NCBI GenBank assembly: GCA_018262245.1
Contig: JAGTRV010000012.1
Span: forward strand, 1-61,253
From: Pseudomonadota bacterium
GTDB taxonomy: Bacteria > Pseudomonadota > Gammaproteobacteria > Burkholderiales > Rhodocyclaceae
DNA length: 61,253 nt
Direction of reading: 5' to 3'
Numbering within the stretch: position 1 is the stretch's first letter; every line of letters begins with the position of its first letter. Both the position numbers and the translations under genes were made by a program. The notes beneath the pieces are model-generated. The model did no database searches. It saw only the letters and a program-made list of their open reading frames with translations, and was not told the origin of the DNA. Positions 34,741 to 44,116 of the stretch are shown here, piece by piece.

Positions 34741-35349
34741 ATGGCGCTGCTCGCCGGCGTTTCCTTCATGTCGTGGTACTACATTTTCATGAAGCTGTTT
34801 TCGGTCAAGCAGGCGAGAAGCAAGACCGAAACCTTTGAGCGCGATTTCTGGTCGGGTGGCGATCTGAACAATCTCTACAACAGCGCAGTGAATGATCGTC
34901 ACCATGCCGGTTCGATGGAGCGCATCTTCGAAGCAGGCTTCCGCGAATTCACCAAGCTCAAGGGCCAGAAGAACCTCGACCCGAAGGACATCGTCGACGG
35001 TTCCCGCCGCGCCATGCGCGCCACCTACCAGCGCGAGATGGATGCCCTCGAATCGCATCTTTCTTTCCTTGCCTCGGTCGGCTCGGTCAGTCCGTACATC
35101 GGCCTGTTCGGCACCGTCTGGGGCATCATGCACGCCTTCCGCGGCCTGTCGAATGTCGGTCAGGCGACGCTGGCCTCCGTCGCCCCCGGTATTGCCGAAG
35201 CGCTGGTCGCCACCGCTATCGGCCTGTTTGCCGCCATCCCGGCCGTGCTGGCCTACAACCGCTTCTCGCATGACATCGACCGCCTGGCAACCCGCTACGA
35301 GTCGTTCATGGAAGAGTTTTCCAATATTCTCCAGCGGCAGATGCGTTAA
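34741..35349 (+). CDS. tolQ: TolQ, 5' end apparently frameshifted
   Basis: Inner-membrane proton-channel subunit of Tol-Pal. The intact frame from ATG 34741 gives 202 residues (MALLAGVSFMSWYYIFMKLF and the GLFGTVWGIMHAF and GIAEALVATAIGLFAAIPA helices), shorter than the usual 225-230. Homology continues upstream in this frame (LQASAVVQAV before the ATG, within TM1), yet no ATG, GTG or TTG is present there. The expected start at 34697 (overlapping the ybgC stop; MNVT) is in a different frame and only about 15 bases away. This fits a deletion of 3n+1 bases, or a sequencing error, near 34709-34712. If real, TM1 is damaged. Confidence 0.9.
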   Translation: MALLAGVSFMSWYYIFMKLFSVKQARSKTETFERDFWSGGDLNNLYNSAVNDRHHAGSMERIFEAGFREFTKLKGQKNLDPKDIVDGSRRAMRATYQREMDALESHLSFLASVGSVSPYIGLFGTVWGIMHAFRGLSNVGQATLASVAPGIAEALVATAIGLFAAIPAVLAYNRFSHDIDRLATRYESFMEEFSNILQRQMR

Positions 35350-35352
35350 GCC

Positions 35353-35760
35353 ATGCGCCAGCGCCGTCTAAAAAGCGAAATCAACGTCGTGCCTTATATC
35401 GACGTCATGCTGGTGCTGCTCGTCATCTTCATGGTGGCGACGCCGATGATGACGACCGGTTCGGTCGATCTGCCGGCTTCCGGTACGGCACCGCAGAAAC
35501 CGGATAAATACATCAAGGTGCAGATCAAGGATGATGGCAGCCTGTCGCTGTTCAATATCAAGGGTGACGAGTCCAAGCTGAAGGGCATCAAGGAACTGAA
35601 GGCCGAACTCGCCACCTTGAAGGCGGCTGACGACCAGACGCCAATCCTGATCGCCGGCGCCAAGGAAACGCAGTACAAGAACGTCATCGAAGTGCTCGAC
35701 GAAGCCAAGCGCGCCGGGTTCCAAAGAGTTGGCCTGGAAACCGCCAGCGCCAGCAAGTAA
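35353..35760 (+). CDS. tolR: TolR
   Basis: A 135-residue inner-membrane protein with a single N-terminal helix (MLVLLVIFMVATPMM, about 17-31) bearing the conserved proton-path Asp in YIDVMLVLL (D16), then a periplasmic domain. TolR forms the ExbD-like partner of TolQ and links to TolA and the cell wall. It starts 3 bp after tolQ. tolA follows directly. Confidence 0.96.
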   Translation: MRQRRLKSEINVVPYIDVMLVLLVIFMVATPMMTTGSVDLPASGTAPQKPDKYIKVQIKDDGSLSLFNIKGDESKLKGIKELKAELATLKAADDQTPILIAGAKETQYKNVIEVLDEAKRAGFQRVGLETASASK

Positions 35761-35766
35761 GTGGAC

Positions 35767-36603
35767 ATGATCCTCGACAAACCCGAAGAGCCTGGCAAGA
35801 AATACGCGCTGGCGTTCACCATTCTGGTGCACGTAGCCTTGCTTGCCTTTCTGTTCTTCGGGGTGCAGTGGAAGCGAAGTGCGCCTGAGGTGATGGAGGT
35901 CGAGCTATGGTCGCCTCGCCCAATGCCGGCACAAGTGGTTCCGCCGCCTCCACCGCCGCCGGAACCGGAAGTCAAGCCGGAGCCGAAGCCAATCCCCAAG
36001 ATCGAGCCGAAAGCTGAACCGAAACCCGAGCCGGTGCTGAAAAAGCCGGAAATCGTGGTCAAGGAAGAAAAGAAGAAGCCCGAGCCCCCCAAGCCGGAGC
36101 CCAAGAAACCGGAACCGCCGAAGCCTGAGCCGAAAAAGCCGGAACCACCGAAGGCCGAGCCGAAAAAGCCGGAACCACCCAAGCCGGAAGTCAAAGCGCA
36201 GCCCAAGTTCGATTTCAGCAAGGAACTGTCGCGCGAAACCTCGGAATTGAAGCCGCGCCCGAATGCCCAGCAAATGGCCAATGCGGCGGCGGCGGAAGCC
36301 GAGCAACGGGCATCTTCGAACAAGCGTGGGCTGGCCGATTACGCAACCAAGATTCGCGTCAAGGTGCGTGGCAACATCATGCTGCCGCCAGCGATACAGG
36401 GTAATCCGGAAGCGGTTTTCGATGTCAGCCAGCTGCCGACCGGTGAAGTACTGGACGTCAAGCTGAAGCGCTCCAGTGGCAATTCTGCGCTGGACAGCGC
36501 GATCGAGCGTGCCATCCGGAAATCCTCGCCCTTGCCAAAACCGGACGACCCATCGCTTTTCAAGCGTGAACTGGAAATCAAATACCGGCCGTATGAAGAG
36601 TAA
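35767..36603 (+). CDS. tolA: TolA
   Basis: Links TolQR to Pal and TolB through the periplasm. It has an N-terminal membrane anchor ([21 protein letters not shown]), then an extended Pro/Lys/Glu domain with four copies of a [10 protein letters not shown]-like decapeptide (36073-36192), and a C-terminal TonB-like fold ([43 protein letters not shown]). The full 35761 reading begins with GTG; the ATG at 35767 (278 residues) is an equally good start. It is shorter than E. coli TolA, as is common in betaproteobacteria. Confidence 0.94.
   Translation: MILDKPEEPGKKYALAFTILVHVALLAFLFFGVQWKRSAPEVMEVELWSPRPMPAQVVPPPPPPPEPEVKPEPKPIPKIEPKAEPKPEPVLKKPEIVVKEEKKKPEPPKPEPKKPEPPKPEPKKPEPPKAEPKKPEPPKPEVKAQPKFDFSKELSRETSELKPRPNAQQMANAAAAEAEQRASSNKRGLADYATKIRVKVRGNIMLPPAIQGNPEAVFDVSQLPTGEVLDVKLKRSSGNSALDSAIERAIRKSSPLPKPDDPSLFKRELEIKYRPYEE
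36073..36192 (+). repeat. Tandem 30-bp repeats in tolA
   Basis: Four imperfect 30-base units encode [10 protein letters not shown] variants in the TolA spacer domain (last unit ends PEV). These repeats can change length by slippage. Confidence 0.75.
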
Positions 36604-36625
36604 AATCGCGCGAAACCTTTTGAAA

Positions 36626-37906
36626 ATGAACGCAATGTCCCGAATTTCCCGTCGTATTTTCCTCGCCCTGGCCTTGTCTTTAGCCGGTCTGGCGCAGGCT
36701 CAGCTGTCCATCGAGATTACTGGTGCCGGTGCCAATCGGATTCCGGTGACCATCGTCGACTTTCCTGGCGATCCGACGGCTGCCCGCGTGGTCACCGCGA
36801 CGGTGCGCGCTGACCTGGAGCGAAGCGGCCTGTTCAAGCTGGTCGATAACGGCACCGCCGCTTTCGATGAAAACGCCCCGGTCAATCACGCCGAGTGGAA
36901 AGGCAAAGGGGCGGACGCCCTGGCCGCCGGCAGTATCGCTCGCAGCGCCGATGGCCGCATGGAAGCCCGTTTCCGTCTGTACGACACGCAAAAAGGCGTA
37001 TCACTGGGCGGTGCCGCTTACGTGACCAACAATAGCCAGCTGCGGGCTGCCGGCCACCGTATCGCCGACTTCATCTACGAAAAGCTGACCGGCGAGAAAG
37101 GGGTTTTCTCGACCCGTATTGCCTATGTCGTCAAGGCGCGTGGCCAGTTCCTGCTGCAGATCGCCGATTCGGACGGTCAGAATGCCGCTACCGCCCTGAG
37201 CTCGACAGAGCCGATCATTTCGCCGGTCTGGTCGCCGGATGGCGGGCGTCTGGCCTACGTCTCCTTTGAAAAGAAGAAGCCGGTCATCTACGTGCATACC
37301 CTGGCTTCCGGTCAGCGTCACATCGTCGCCAACTTCAAGGGCTCCAATTCAGCGCCGGCCTGGTCGCCCGATGGCCGCAAGCTCGCTGTTGTCCTGTCCA
37401 AGGATGGCAATTCGCAGATCTACTCGGTCAATGCCGATGGCAGTGGCCTGCAGCGCATTACCCAGTCTTCCGGCATCGATACCGAGCCGCGCTACTCGGC
37501 AGACGGCGGCACCATCTACTTCACCTCCGACCGCGGCGGCAGCCCGCAGGTCTATCAGGTCGGCGCCAGCGGCGGTGACGCCAAGCGCGTCACCTTTGAA
37601 GGTAGCTACAACGTTTCGCCGCGCCCGGCGCCGGATGGCAAGAGCCTGGCCTTCATCAGCCGGCGTGAAGGTCGCTTCCAGCTCGCCGTGATGGATCTGG
37701 CCAGTCGCCAGGTGCAGGTGGTCAGCGATTCCAACAAGGACGAATCTCCAAGCTTCGCCCCCAACAGCCGCATGATCCTGATCGCCACTGAAATCGGCGG
37801 TCGCGGCGTACTATCGGCTGTGTCCAGCGATGGCAGGATCAAACAACGCCTCTCGGTCGCCGCAGGTGATGTACGCGAACCGGCCTGGGGCCCTTACTAT
37901 CAATAA
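36626..37906 (+). CDS. tolB: TolB
   Basis: A periplasmic Tol-Pal component, 426 residues from the ATG at 36626. The signal peptide (about 1-25) ends AQA-Q. An N-terminal domain is followed by a six-bladed WD/PD40-like propeller ([63 protein letters not shown]). It binds Pal and TolA. The start is one of several in frame; 36593 and 36635 are possible. It lies 22 bp after tolA and 18 bp before pal. Confidence 0.96.
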   Translation: MNAMSRISRRIFLALALSLAGLAQAQLSIEITGAGANRIPVTIVDFPGDPTAARVVTATVRADLERSGLFKLVDNGTAAFDENAPVNHAEWKGKGADALAAGSIARSADGRMEARFRLYDTQKGVSLGGAAYVTNNSQLRAAGHRIADFIYEKLTGEKGVFSTRIAYVVKARGQFLLQIADSDGQNAATALSSTEPIISPVWSPDGGRLAYVSFEKKKPVIYVHTLASGQRHIVANFKGSNSAPAWSPDGRKLAVVLSKDGNSQIYSVNADGSGLQRITQSSGIDTEPRYSADGGTIYFTSDRGGSPQVYQVGASGGDAKRVTFEGSYNVSPRPAPDGKSLAFISRREGRFQLAVMDLASRQVQVVSDSNKDESPSFAPNSRMILIATEIGGRGVLSAVSSDGRIKQRLSVAAGDVREPAWGPYYQ

Positions 37907-37924
37907 TCCTCACCGGAGAACCTC

Positions 37925-38467
37925 GTGAAAAAACTGCTGATCCCCGCCCTGCTGTCGGCCCTGCTGGCTGCTTGTTCCACCACCCCGCTGCCGGAAGACG
38001 GCGGCGCCCCCGTCGAGTCGCGTAGCGGCTCCGGCTCGGGCGTTGCACCGGTGACTGCCGGTGGCCTCGATGCCAGCGGCCTGCCGCGCGAGTTGACCGA
38101 TCCGAAGAGCAAGCTGTCGCAGCGCAGCATCTACTTCGATCTCGACAAGTACGAAGTCAAGGACGAATACAAGGATCTGGTCGCCGCTCACGCCAAGTAT
38201 CTGGTCGCCAACAAGGGCTTCAAGGTGCTGCTCCAGGGCAACACCGACGAGCGCGGCAGCCGCGAATACAACCTGTCGCTCGGCCAGAAGCGGGCCGAAG
38301 CCGTCAAGCGTTCGCTGACCCTGCTCGGCGTCAAGGATGACCAGATCGAATCAGTCAGCCTCGGCGAAGAAAAGCCGAAGGATGCCGGTCATGACGAAGC
38401 AGCCTGGTCGCAAAACCGTCGTGCCGACATCCTCTACAAGGCTGCTGACGGCCGCGGCGAGTTCTAA
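37925..38467 (+). CDS. pal: Peptidoglycan-associated lipoprotein Pal
   Basis: A 180-residue outer-membrane lipoprotein. The lipobox is LLAAC (Cys17). The C-terminal OmpA-like domain (about 65-175) binds peptidoglycan through NTDERGSREYNLSLGQKRAEAV with conserved Asp and Arg. It is a partner of TolB and completes the Tol-Pal complex for outer-membrane constriction. A linker rich in Ser/Gly (GSGSGVAP) separates the two parts. Confidence 0.97.
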   Translation: MKKLLIPALLSALLAACSTTPLPEDGGAPVESRSGSGSGVAPVTAGGLDASGLPRELTDPKSKLSQRSIYFDLDKYEVKDEYKDLVAAHAKYLVANKGFKVLLQGNTDERGSREYNLSLGQKRAEAVKRSLTLLGVKDDQIESVSLGEEKPKDAGHDEAAWSQNRRADILYKAADGRGEF

Positions 38468-38470
38468 GCC

Positions 38471-39205
38471 ATGCGCCCGGTTCGAATCGCCCTTCTGATC
38501 GCCGCATTGGGTGCCGTCCAGGCCCATGCCGGTGTGTTTGACGACGACGAAGCGCGTCGCCAGGTTGCCGATCTGAAGATCAAGACCGAAGCGCGGTTCG
38601 ACCAGCAGGCCAAGGCCCAGCTGGATCTGGCCGGCCAGATCCAGCGCCAGGCTGAAGAGGTTTCCCGCCTGCGCGGCCAGATCGAAACGCTCAACTACGA
38701 GTTGGAGACGGCCAAGAAGCGCCAGCAGGATTTCTACCTCGACCTCGACACCCGTTTGCGCAAATTCGAGTCGCCCGCTGCTGCTGCCGGCGATACGCCC
38801 AACGGGGCGGCCGCCAAGCCGGCCGTTGATCCGGCCAAGGAAAGCCAGGATTACGAAGCGGCCCTGAATCAGTTCAAGGCTGGTAAATACAAGGAAGCTG
38901 CCGTTGGTTTCGGCGCTTTCGTACAGAAGTATCCGGACAGCTCGCTGGCCCCCAATGCCCAGTACTGGCTGGGTAACGCCTGGTATGCCCAGCGTGACTG
39001 CAAGCGCGCCATCGAGGCGCAAAGTCTGGTCACCACCAAGTATGCCGAGAGCGCCAAGGCGCCGGATGCCTGGCTGGCCATTTCGACCTGCCAGCAGGAA
39101 ATGGGCAACCCGACCGGTGCCAAGCGTTCGCTGGAAACGGTCATTGCCAAGTACCCCTCTGCACCTGCCGCCGACACAGCGCGCGAACGACTGAAGAAGA
39201 AGTAA
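38471..39205 (+). CDS. cpoB: CpoB (YbgF), Tol-Pal-associated TPR protein
   Basis: A 244-residue periplasmic protein with a signal peptide (about 1-21, ending AHA-G), a coiled-coil trimerisation region (about 40-100; QRQAEEVSRLRGQIETLNYE) and a C-terminal TPR domain (about 125-240; YEAALNQFKAGKYKEAAVGF). CpoB coordinates peptidoglycan synthesis with Tol-Pal during division. It starts 3 bp after pal and is followed directly by queE. Confidence 0.95.
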   Translation: MRPVRIALLIAALGAVQAHAGVFDDDEARRQVADLKIKTEARFDQQAKAQLDLAGQIQRQAEEVSRLRGQIETLNYELETAKKRQQDFYLDLDTRLRKFESPAAAAGDTPNGAAAKPAVDPAKESQDYEAALNQFKAGKYKEAAVGFGAFVQKYPDSSLAPNAQYWLGNAWYAQRDCKRAIEAQSLVTTKYAESAKAPDAWLAISTCQQEMGNPTGAKRSLETVIAKYPSAPAADTARERLKKK

Positions 39206-39844
39206 TTGGCACTCCGCATCACCGAAATTTTTTACTCGCTGCAGGGCGAGGCATCGCGGGTCGGGCTGCCGACGGTTTTCGTTCGTCTTACCGGCTGCCC
39301 GCTGCGTTGCAGCTGGTGCGACACGACCTACAGCTTTACCGGTGGCGAAGCAGCTACCGTTGAATCGGTGCTGGCGGAAGTGGCCAAATATCCGGCTCGC
39401 CAAGTTTGTGTCACCGGCGGTGAGCCGCTGTCGCAAAAGGATTGCCTGCCGCTGCTGACTGCCCTGTGCGATGCCGGCTACGACGTTTCGCTGGAAACTT
39501 CCGGCGCGCTTGATGTATCAGCGGTTGATCCGCGTGTCGCCCGGATCATGGATCTCAAGGCACCGGATTCGGCCGAGTCGGCCAGGAACTTGTGGGAAAA
39601 CCTGACCCTTCTGACGCCGCGTGATGAAATCAAGATCGTCATCGCTTCGCGTGGCGACTACGAATGGGCGCGCGACGTGCTGCGCCAGAAAAAACTGGAT
39701 CAAGTCTGTTCCGTACTTTTTTCGCCGGCACAGGGGTTGATCGAGCCGCAGTCGCTGGCGGAATGGATACTTGAAGACGGCCTGAATGTGCGCTTCCAGC
39801 TCCAGCTGCACAAGCTCCTTTGGGGTAACATGCAGGGAAAATAA
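39206..39844 (+). CDS. queE: 7-carboxy-7-deazaguanine synthase QueE
   Basis: A radical-SAM enzyme of queuosine/preQ0 biosynthesis, 212 residues with a TTG start directly after the cpoB stop. The SAM-cluster motif is CPLRCSWCDTTYSF (Cx3Cx2C). SLQGEASRVGLPTVFVR near the N-terminus binds substrate, and VCVTGGEPLSQ contacts SAM. QueC, the next enzyme of the pathway, is encoded separately at 47.2 kb. The adjacent position with Tol-Pal recurs in many betaproteobacteria and has no known meaning. Confidence 0.96.
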   Translation: MALRITEIFYSLQGEASRVGLPTVFVRLTGCPLRCSWCDTTYSFTGGEAATVESVLAEVAKYPARQVCVTGGEPLSQKDCLPLLTALCDAGYDVSLETSGALDVSAVDPRVARIMDLKAPDSAESARNLWENLTLLTPRDEIKIVIASRGDYEWARDVLRQKKLDQVCSVLFSPAQGLIEPQSLAEWILEDGLNVRFQLQLHKLLWGNMQGK

Positions 39845-39858
39845 GTACGGAGACAAAA

Positions 39859-40221
39859 GTGACAACTAATCGCCGCAAGTTTTCCCGCATTCCGTTCAAG
39901 AGCGAAGCCAGGCTTTTTCTTCCCGATGGGGAATGCTTTGTCGAGGTTCTGGATCTCTCGCTGAAAGGTGCGCTGATTCGCCTGAAGGACTCGATGTTCG
40001 TCATGGTCGGTGCCAACGGTACCCTCAAAATTCTGCTCGACAACGTTGGTACCAGCATCCGCATGGAAGTGACCGTCGTGCATCACCTCGCCAACAGCTA
40101 TGGCCTCGCTTGCCGTGAAATCGATCTGGATAGCGTCACGCACTTGCGTCGCCTGGTCGAGCTTAATCTTGGCAATGAAGCGATGGCCGAGCGGGAATTT
40201 GCCCTGCTGGCAAATACCTGA
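39859..40221 (+). CDS. PilZ-domain protein
   Basis: A 120-residue single-domain PilZ protein starting at GTG. The c-di-GMP-binding signature is RKFSRIPF (RxxxR) at about 5-12 and DLSLKGALIRL (DxSxxG) at about 31-41. It probably binds cyclic-di-GMP and passes the signal to an unidentified partner. It is 14 bp behind queE and 217 bp before a GGDEF-EAL gene, so a c-di-GMP enzyme and a receptor are close neighbours. Confidence 0.92.
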   Translation: MTTNRRKFSRIPFKSEARLFLPDGECFVEVLDLSLKGALIRLKDSMFVMVGANGTLKILLDNVGTSIRMEVTVVHHLANSYGLACREIDLDSVTHLRRLVELNLGNEAMAEREFALLANT

Positions 40222-40263
40222 TCGAAATCCATTCCGTGACTTATTGCTCACGTCGCCTGTTTT

Positions 40264-40279
40264 AGGGCTTGCTAGCCCT
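40264..40279 (+). terminator. Short hairpin after the PilZ gene
   Basis: AGGGCT paired with AGCCCT around a 4-base loop and followed by TTTTA, 43 bases past the PilZ stop on the plus strand. Confidence 0.55.
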
Positions 40280-40312
40280 TTTACCTTGCGGTCATAATCC
40301 GGCAATAATTTG

Positions 40313-40363
40313 TCCCTCCCGGATGCCGTTCGGCCGGGAACGGTGATGAGCTTGGGAGGAGCC
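40313..40363 (+). other. Possible structured 5' leader of the GGDEF-EAL gene
   Basis: The 217-base gap before the GGDEF-EAL gene contains an outer complementary pair (CCTCCC and GGGAGG) enclosing a 6-bp stem CCGTTC/GAACGG with a GGCCGG-type loop. It does not match the GEMM c-di-GMP riboswitch. Simple chance pairing in a G+C-rich region is possible. Confidence 0.25.
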
Positions 40364-40437
40364 ATGGTTGTAGCGGGGATTTTGTTTTTCGCGTCCAGTC
40401 GATTGCGCGCCTTTTCTGTTCCCCGGTTTTCTGCGCA

Positions 40438-42657
40438 ATGAAGCCTAGCCAAGGTGCTGTGCTACCTTGTTGCCCGGACGACGCCAGGCATGGCATTGGC
40501 ATTAATCCGCCGCTGCTTTGCGATCTGCAGCTTTCGATTTTTGAACACGCGGGTCGCGCAATCATTCTGACCAATCCGGACGGACTGATTTCCTATTTCA
40601 ATCGTGCCGCTCAGCAGATGCTGGGTTATACCCCGGAAGAGGTGGTCGGACGTGAGACGCCGTTGCTCTTCCATTTGGCTGATGAAATATCCGCCTGTGC
40701 CCGGCTCTATTCATGTGAACCGGATGGTACCCCGCCCGCCGGCTTTGGGGTGTTTATCTCCCGATTGAAGCTGAAAATTCGGGATGAAGCGGATTGGACC
40801 TACGTTCGCAAGGATGGCTCGCATCTTCCCGTCAGCTTGGCAGTCAGTGTGCTGCGTGATGCCAAGGGTGGTGTTCAGGGCTATCTCGGCATCGCCTCCG
40901 ATATTTCGGAGCGTCGCCGGATGGAGCATGATTTGCGCATTGCAGCGATTGCCTTCGAGTCCCAGGCGGCAATCATGGTGACTGATGTGAATCAGCGCAT
41001 TCTGCGGGTCAATCAGGCATTTACCAAACTCACCGGCTACTCTGCCGAGGAAGCCATTGGACAGACGCCTGGCATGCTCAAGTCGGGGCGGCAGGATGCT
41101 GATTTTTATGCGGCAATGTGGTGTTCGCTGGGTCAGTGCGGGCATTGGCAGGGCGAAATCTGGAATCGCCGCAAGAACGGCGAGATATTCCCCGAGTGGC
41201 TGACGATCAGCGGCGTTCGCGATGGCCGAGGCAAGGTGACTCATTACGTCAGCACTTTTTCCGATATCAGCAATCTCAAGGTCGCCGAATCGGAAATCCA
41301 CCATCTGGCTTTCTACGATCCACTGACCGCCATGCCGAATCGCCGTTTGTTGCTCAACCGGCTCGATCAGGCGTGTGTTTCCGCCAAGCGCAGCGGGCAG
41401 TTCGGCGCCTTGCTGATTATCGACATCGATCATTTCAAGACGCTCAACGATACGCTCGGACACGACGTTGGCGATCACCTACTGGTCGAGGTTGCCAGGC
41501 GGCTTAGCGCTTGCATCCGGGAAGGCGACACAGCAGCCCGCCAAGGGGGCGACGAGTTTGTCGTGATGCTTGAGGAATTGGGCTCGGAGCAGGAGGGGGC
41601 CGCTGTTCAGGCTGAGATTGTTGCCGAGAAGATTCGTCTTGAACTCGCACGGCCCTATCTGCTGAATGGCGATACCGAGTATTTCCGTTCGGCCAGCATC
41701 GGGATCAGCCTGTTCTTCGGTCAGGAAAAAACAATCGATATTCTGCTCAAGCAGGCCGATATCGCCTTGTACAAAGCCAAGGATGCAGGTCGCAATGCAA
41801 TCCGTTTCTTTGACACCGCCATGCAGACGACGCTGGATGAACGGGCTGAGCTGGAAGCAGGGCTCCGCCGGGCGCTGGTGCGCGATGAATTCGTGCTCTA
41901 TGTTCAGCCGCAGGTCGATGCCGTACGTCGCCTGATTGGCGCCGAAGCCTTGTTACGCTGGCAGCCTCCGGGGCGGGCAATGGTCGCGCCGAACGATTTC
42001 ATTCCGCTGGCCGAGGAAACCGGGTTGATTGTGCCCATCGGAGTCTGGGTGTTGGATCAGGCCTGTGCCGAATTGCGCCGCTGGGCCGATGATCCGCGCA
42101 GCGCAAGCCTATTCTTGTCGGTCAACGTCAGCGCTCGCCAGTTTCGGCAGGCCGATTTCGTCGCGCAGGTGGCAGATGCGTTGGCCAGGCATGGCGCCAA
42201 TCCCCGTTTGCTCAAGCTCGAGCTGACGGAGAGCCTGCTGCTCGACAATGTTGAAGAGGTCATCGAGAAGATGCTGGCCTTGCGTGCCATCGGCGTGCGC
42301 TTCTCGCTGGACGACTTCGGGACAGGCTATGCCTCCCTGTCTTATCTGAAGCGCTTCCCCTTCGAGCAATTGAAAGTTGATCGTTCCTTCATCCGGGACA
42401 TCAACATCAATCCGGATGATGCCGCCATCGTCAGGGCCATCATCGCCATGGGCAATACGCTGCGTCTTAGCGTGGTTGCCGAAGGCGTCGAGGACGACTT
42501 GCAGCACGCTTATCTCGTCAAGCACGAGTGCAGCCTGTTTCAGGGCTACTTGTTTGGCCGACCGATGTCTTTCGATGATTTTCGGGCCTCGCTGGGGAGC
42601 GAACCGCCCCCCAGGGCTGACCCTGCCATTGAGCCAGCTGATAACTGGGTGATCTAG
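40438..42657 (+). CDS. PAS-GGDEF-EAL diguanylate cyclase/phosphodiesterase
   Basis: A 739-residue cytoplasmic c-di-GMP enzyme with no membrane segment. Two PAS-PAC units (about 30-165 and 166-285) come first; they may bind haem or flavin. GGDEF is intact at 370-374 (RQGGDEFVVML), with an RxxD I-site (REGD) five residues before it. EAL is intact (E503-L505, GAEALLRW), followed by SVNVSARQF, KLELTES, DDFGTGYASLSYL and LKVDRSFI. Both catalytic sites look competent, so net activity cannot be told. Its end overlaps the convergent livF by 4 bp. The PilZ neighbour suggests a shared signal. Confidence 0.93.
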   Translation: MKPSQGAVLPCCPDDARHGIGINPPLLCDLQLSIFEHAGRAIILTNPDGLISYFNRAAQQMLGYTPEEVVGRETPLLFHLADEISACARLYSCEPDGTPPAGFGVFISRLKLKIRDEADWTYVRKDGSHLPVSLAVSVLRDAKGGVQGYLGIASDISERRRMEHDLRIAAIAFESQAAIMVTDVNQRILRVNQAFTKLTGYSAEEAIGQTPGMLKSGRQDADFYAAMWCSLGQCGHWQGEIWNRRKNGEIFPEWLTISGVRDGRGKVTHYVSTFSDISNLKVAESEIHHLAFYDPLTAMPNRRLLLNRLDQACVSAKRSGQFGALLIIDIDHFKTLNDTLGHDVGDHLLVEVARRLSACIREGDTAARQGGDEFVVMLEELGSEQEGAAVQAEIVAEKIRLELARPYLLNGDTEYFRSASIGISLFFGQEKTIDILLKQADIALYKAKDAGRNAIRFFDTAMQTTLDERAELEAGLRRALVRDEFVLYVQPQVDAVRRLIGAEALLRWQPPGRAMVAPNDFIPLAEETGLIVPIGVWVLDQACAELRRWADDPRSASLFLSVNVSARQFRQADFVAQVADALARHGANPRLLKLELTESLLLDNVEEVIEKMLALRAIGVRFSLDDFGTGYASLSYLKRFPFEQLKVDRSFIRDININPDDAAIVRAIIAMGNTLRLSVVAEGVEDDLQHAYLVKHECSLFQGYLFGRPMSFDDFRASLGSEPPPRADPAIEPADNWVI

Positions 42658-43364
42658 ATTCCCAGATAACGGTGCCAGATGCCGTGATCGGCATCGAGCT
42701 CGGCCGATGAGCCACGCCAGACGACCTGCCCGCGCTCGATGATGGTGTGGCGGTCGGCCAGGGCGATCAGTTTCTCGACATACTTGTCGATGACCAGCAC
42801 GCTCTGTCCCTCGTTGCGCAAACGGGCCAGGCAAGCCCAGATTTCATCGCGGATCAGCGGGGCGAGGCCTTCGGTGGCTTCGTCGAGGATCAATAAACGC
42901 GGATTGGTGACCAGCGCCCGGCCGATGGCCAGCATTTGCTGTTCGCCGCCGGAAAGCTGGTTGCCGAGATTTTTTGAGCGCTCGAGCAGGCGGGGGAAAA
43001 GCTCGTAGACACGAGCCGGTGTCCACGGCTCAGCGACGCCGCGCCGGTTGGCGAAAAAGGCCTCCAGATGCTCGTCGACGGTCAGATTCGGGAAGCACTG
43101 CCGGCCTTCCGGGACCAGCGCGATGCCTGCCCGGCCAATATGATCGGCCCGCCGGCCATCGATGCGCTCGCCGGCGAAGCGGATGCTGCCGGCCTTGACC
43201 GGCTCCAGCCCGCAGATGGCACGCAGCGTCGTCGTCTTGCCCATGCCGTTGCGGCCAAGCAGCGTCGCCGCCTCGCCCTCGTTCATGGCCAGATCGAGGC
43301 CGAACAGCACCTGGCTCGGGCCATAGGCGACTTCCAGACCGGCAACTTCGAGCAGGGCCGTCAT
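42654..43364 (-). CDS. livF: Branched-chain amino acid-type ABC transporter ATPase LivF
   Basis: A 236-residue cytoplasmic ATPase with Walker A LGRNGMGKTTTLRA, signature LSGGEQQMLAIGRAL and Walker B LLILDEATEGLAP, of the LivF type. It is the last gene of the order livK-H-M-G-F (transcribed right to left) and its start overlaps livG by 4 bp. The end overlaps the convergent GGDEF-EAL gene by 4 bp. The true substrate could be another small hydrophobic amino acid or amide. Confidence 0.93.
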   Translation of the reverse strand: MTALLEVAGLEVAYGPSQVLFGLDLAMNEGEAATLLGRNGMGKTTTLRAICGLEPVKAGSIRFAGERIDGRRADHIGRAGIALVPEGRQCFPNLTVDEHLEAFFANRRGVAEPWTPARVYELFPRLLERSKNLGNQLSGGEQQMLAIGRALVTNPRLLILDEATEGLAPLIRDEIWACLARLRNEGQSVLVIDKYVEKLIALADRHTIIERGQVVWRGSSAELDADHGIWHRYLGI

Positions 43365-44116
43365 AGGTGGTCTCCCAGATAGGCGCGGCGGACTTCCGGA
43401 TCAGCCCGTACGTCATCCGGCGTGCCGGTGCAGATCAGGCGGCCATTGACCAGAACCGAAATGCGGTCAGCCAGGCGGAAGACGGCCGCCATGTCGTGCT
43501 CGACAAGCAGGATGGTGACGTGGCGGGCGAGATGCTCGATCAGTTCGACCATCCGGGCCGATTCTTCGGGACCGGTGCCGGCCATCGGCTCGTCGAGCAG
43601 TAGCATTTTCGGCTTGGTGGCCAATGCCATGGCCAGTTCCAGTGCACGTTGCTCGCCGTGGGCCAGATTGCCGGCGATGGTGTCGATGCGCTGGGCCAGC
43701 CCTGTTTGTTCGAGGTAGCTGCGGGCTTCTTCGAACATGGCCGTTTCGCTGCGGGCGGGTCGCCAGAAGCGAAAACTGCTGCCGGCATCCTGTCGCCCCT
43801 GCACGGCCAGCGCCACATTGTCGAGCGCCGACAGGCCGAGGAAGACATTGGTGATCTGGTAAGAGCGCGCCATGCCGACAGCGACGCGCTGATGCATCGA
43901 GAGCTTGGTCACGTCGCGTCCGGCAAAATGCACGCTGCCCGAGTCGGGCTGCAGGGCGCCGGAAACATGGTGAATGAAGGTCGTCTTGCCGGCACCGTTG
44001 GGCCCGATCAGGGCGTGCACTTCGCCGGCTTCGACGCTGAAATTGACCGCTTGAAGCGCGTCGACGGCCGCGAAGCGGCGCGACAGGTTGCGGACGTCGA
44101 GCAGCGCCTCAGTCAT
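43361..44116 (-). CDS. livG: Branched-chain amino acid-type ABC transporter ATPase LivG
   Basis: A 251-residue ATPase. Walker A is IGPNGAGKTTFIHHVSG, the LivG-specific region is ARSYQITNVFLGLSALDNVALAVQG, and the modified signature LAHGEQRALELAMAL precedes LLLDEPMAGTGPEES. The ATG at 44116 is chosen since upstream in-frame sequence is low-complexity. It overlaps livM by 8 bp and livF by 4 bp. Confidence 0.93.
   Translation of the reverse strand: MTEALLDVRNLSRRFAAVDALQAVNFSVEAGEVHALIGPNGAGKTTFIHHVSGALQPDSGSVHFAGRDVTKLSMHQRVAVGMARSYQITNVFLGLSALDNVALAVQGRQDAGSSFRFWRPARSETAMFEEARSYLEQTGLAQRIDTIAGNLAHGEQRALELAMALATKPKMLLLDEPMAGTGPEESARMVELIEHLARHVTILLVEHDMAAVFRLADRISVLVNGRLICTGTPDDVRADPEVRRAYLGDHL

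Noticed and set aside
40222-40437. GEMM-type c-di-GMP riboswitch
   Set aside because: The conserved GEMM core is absent; only generic pairing was seen.
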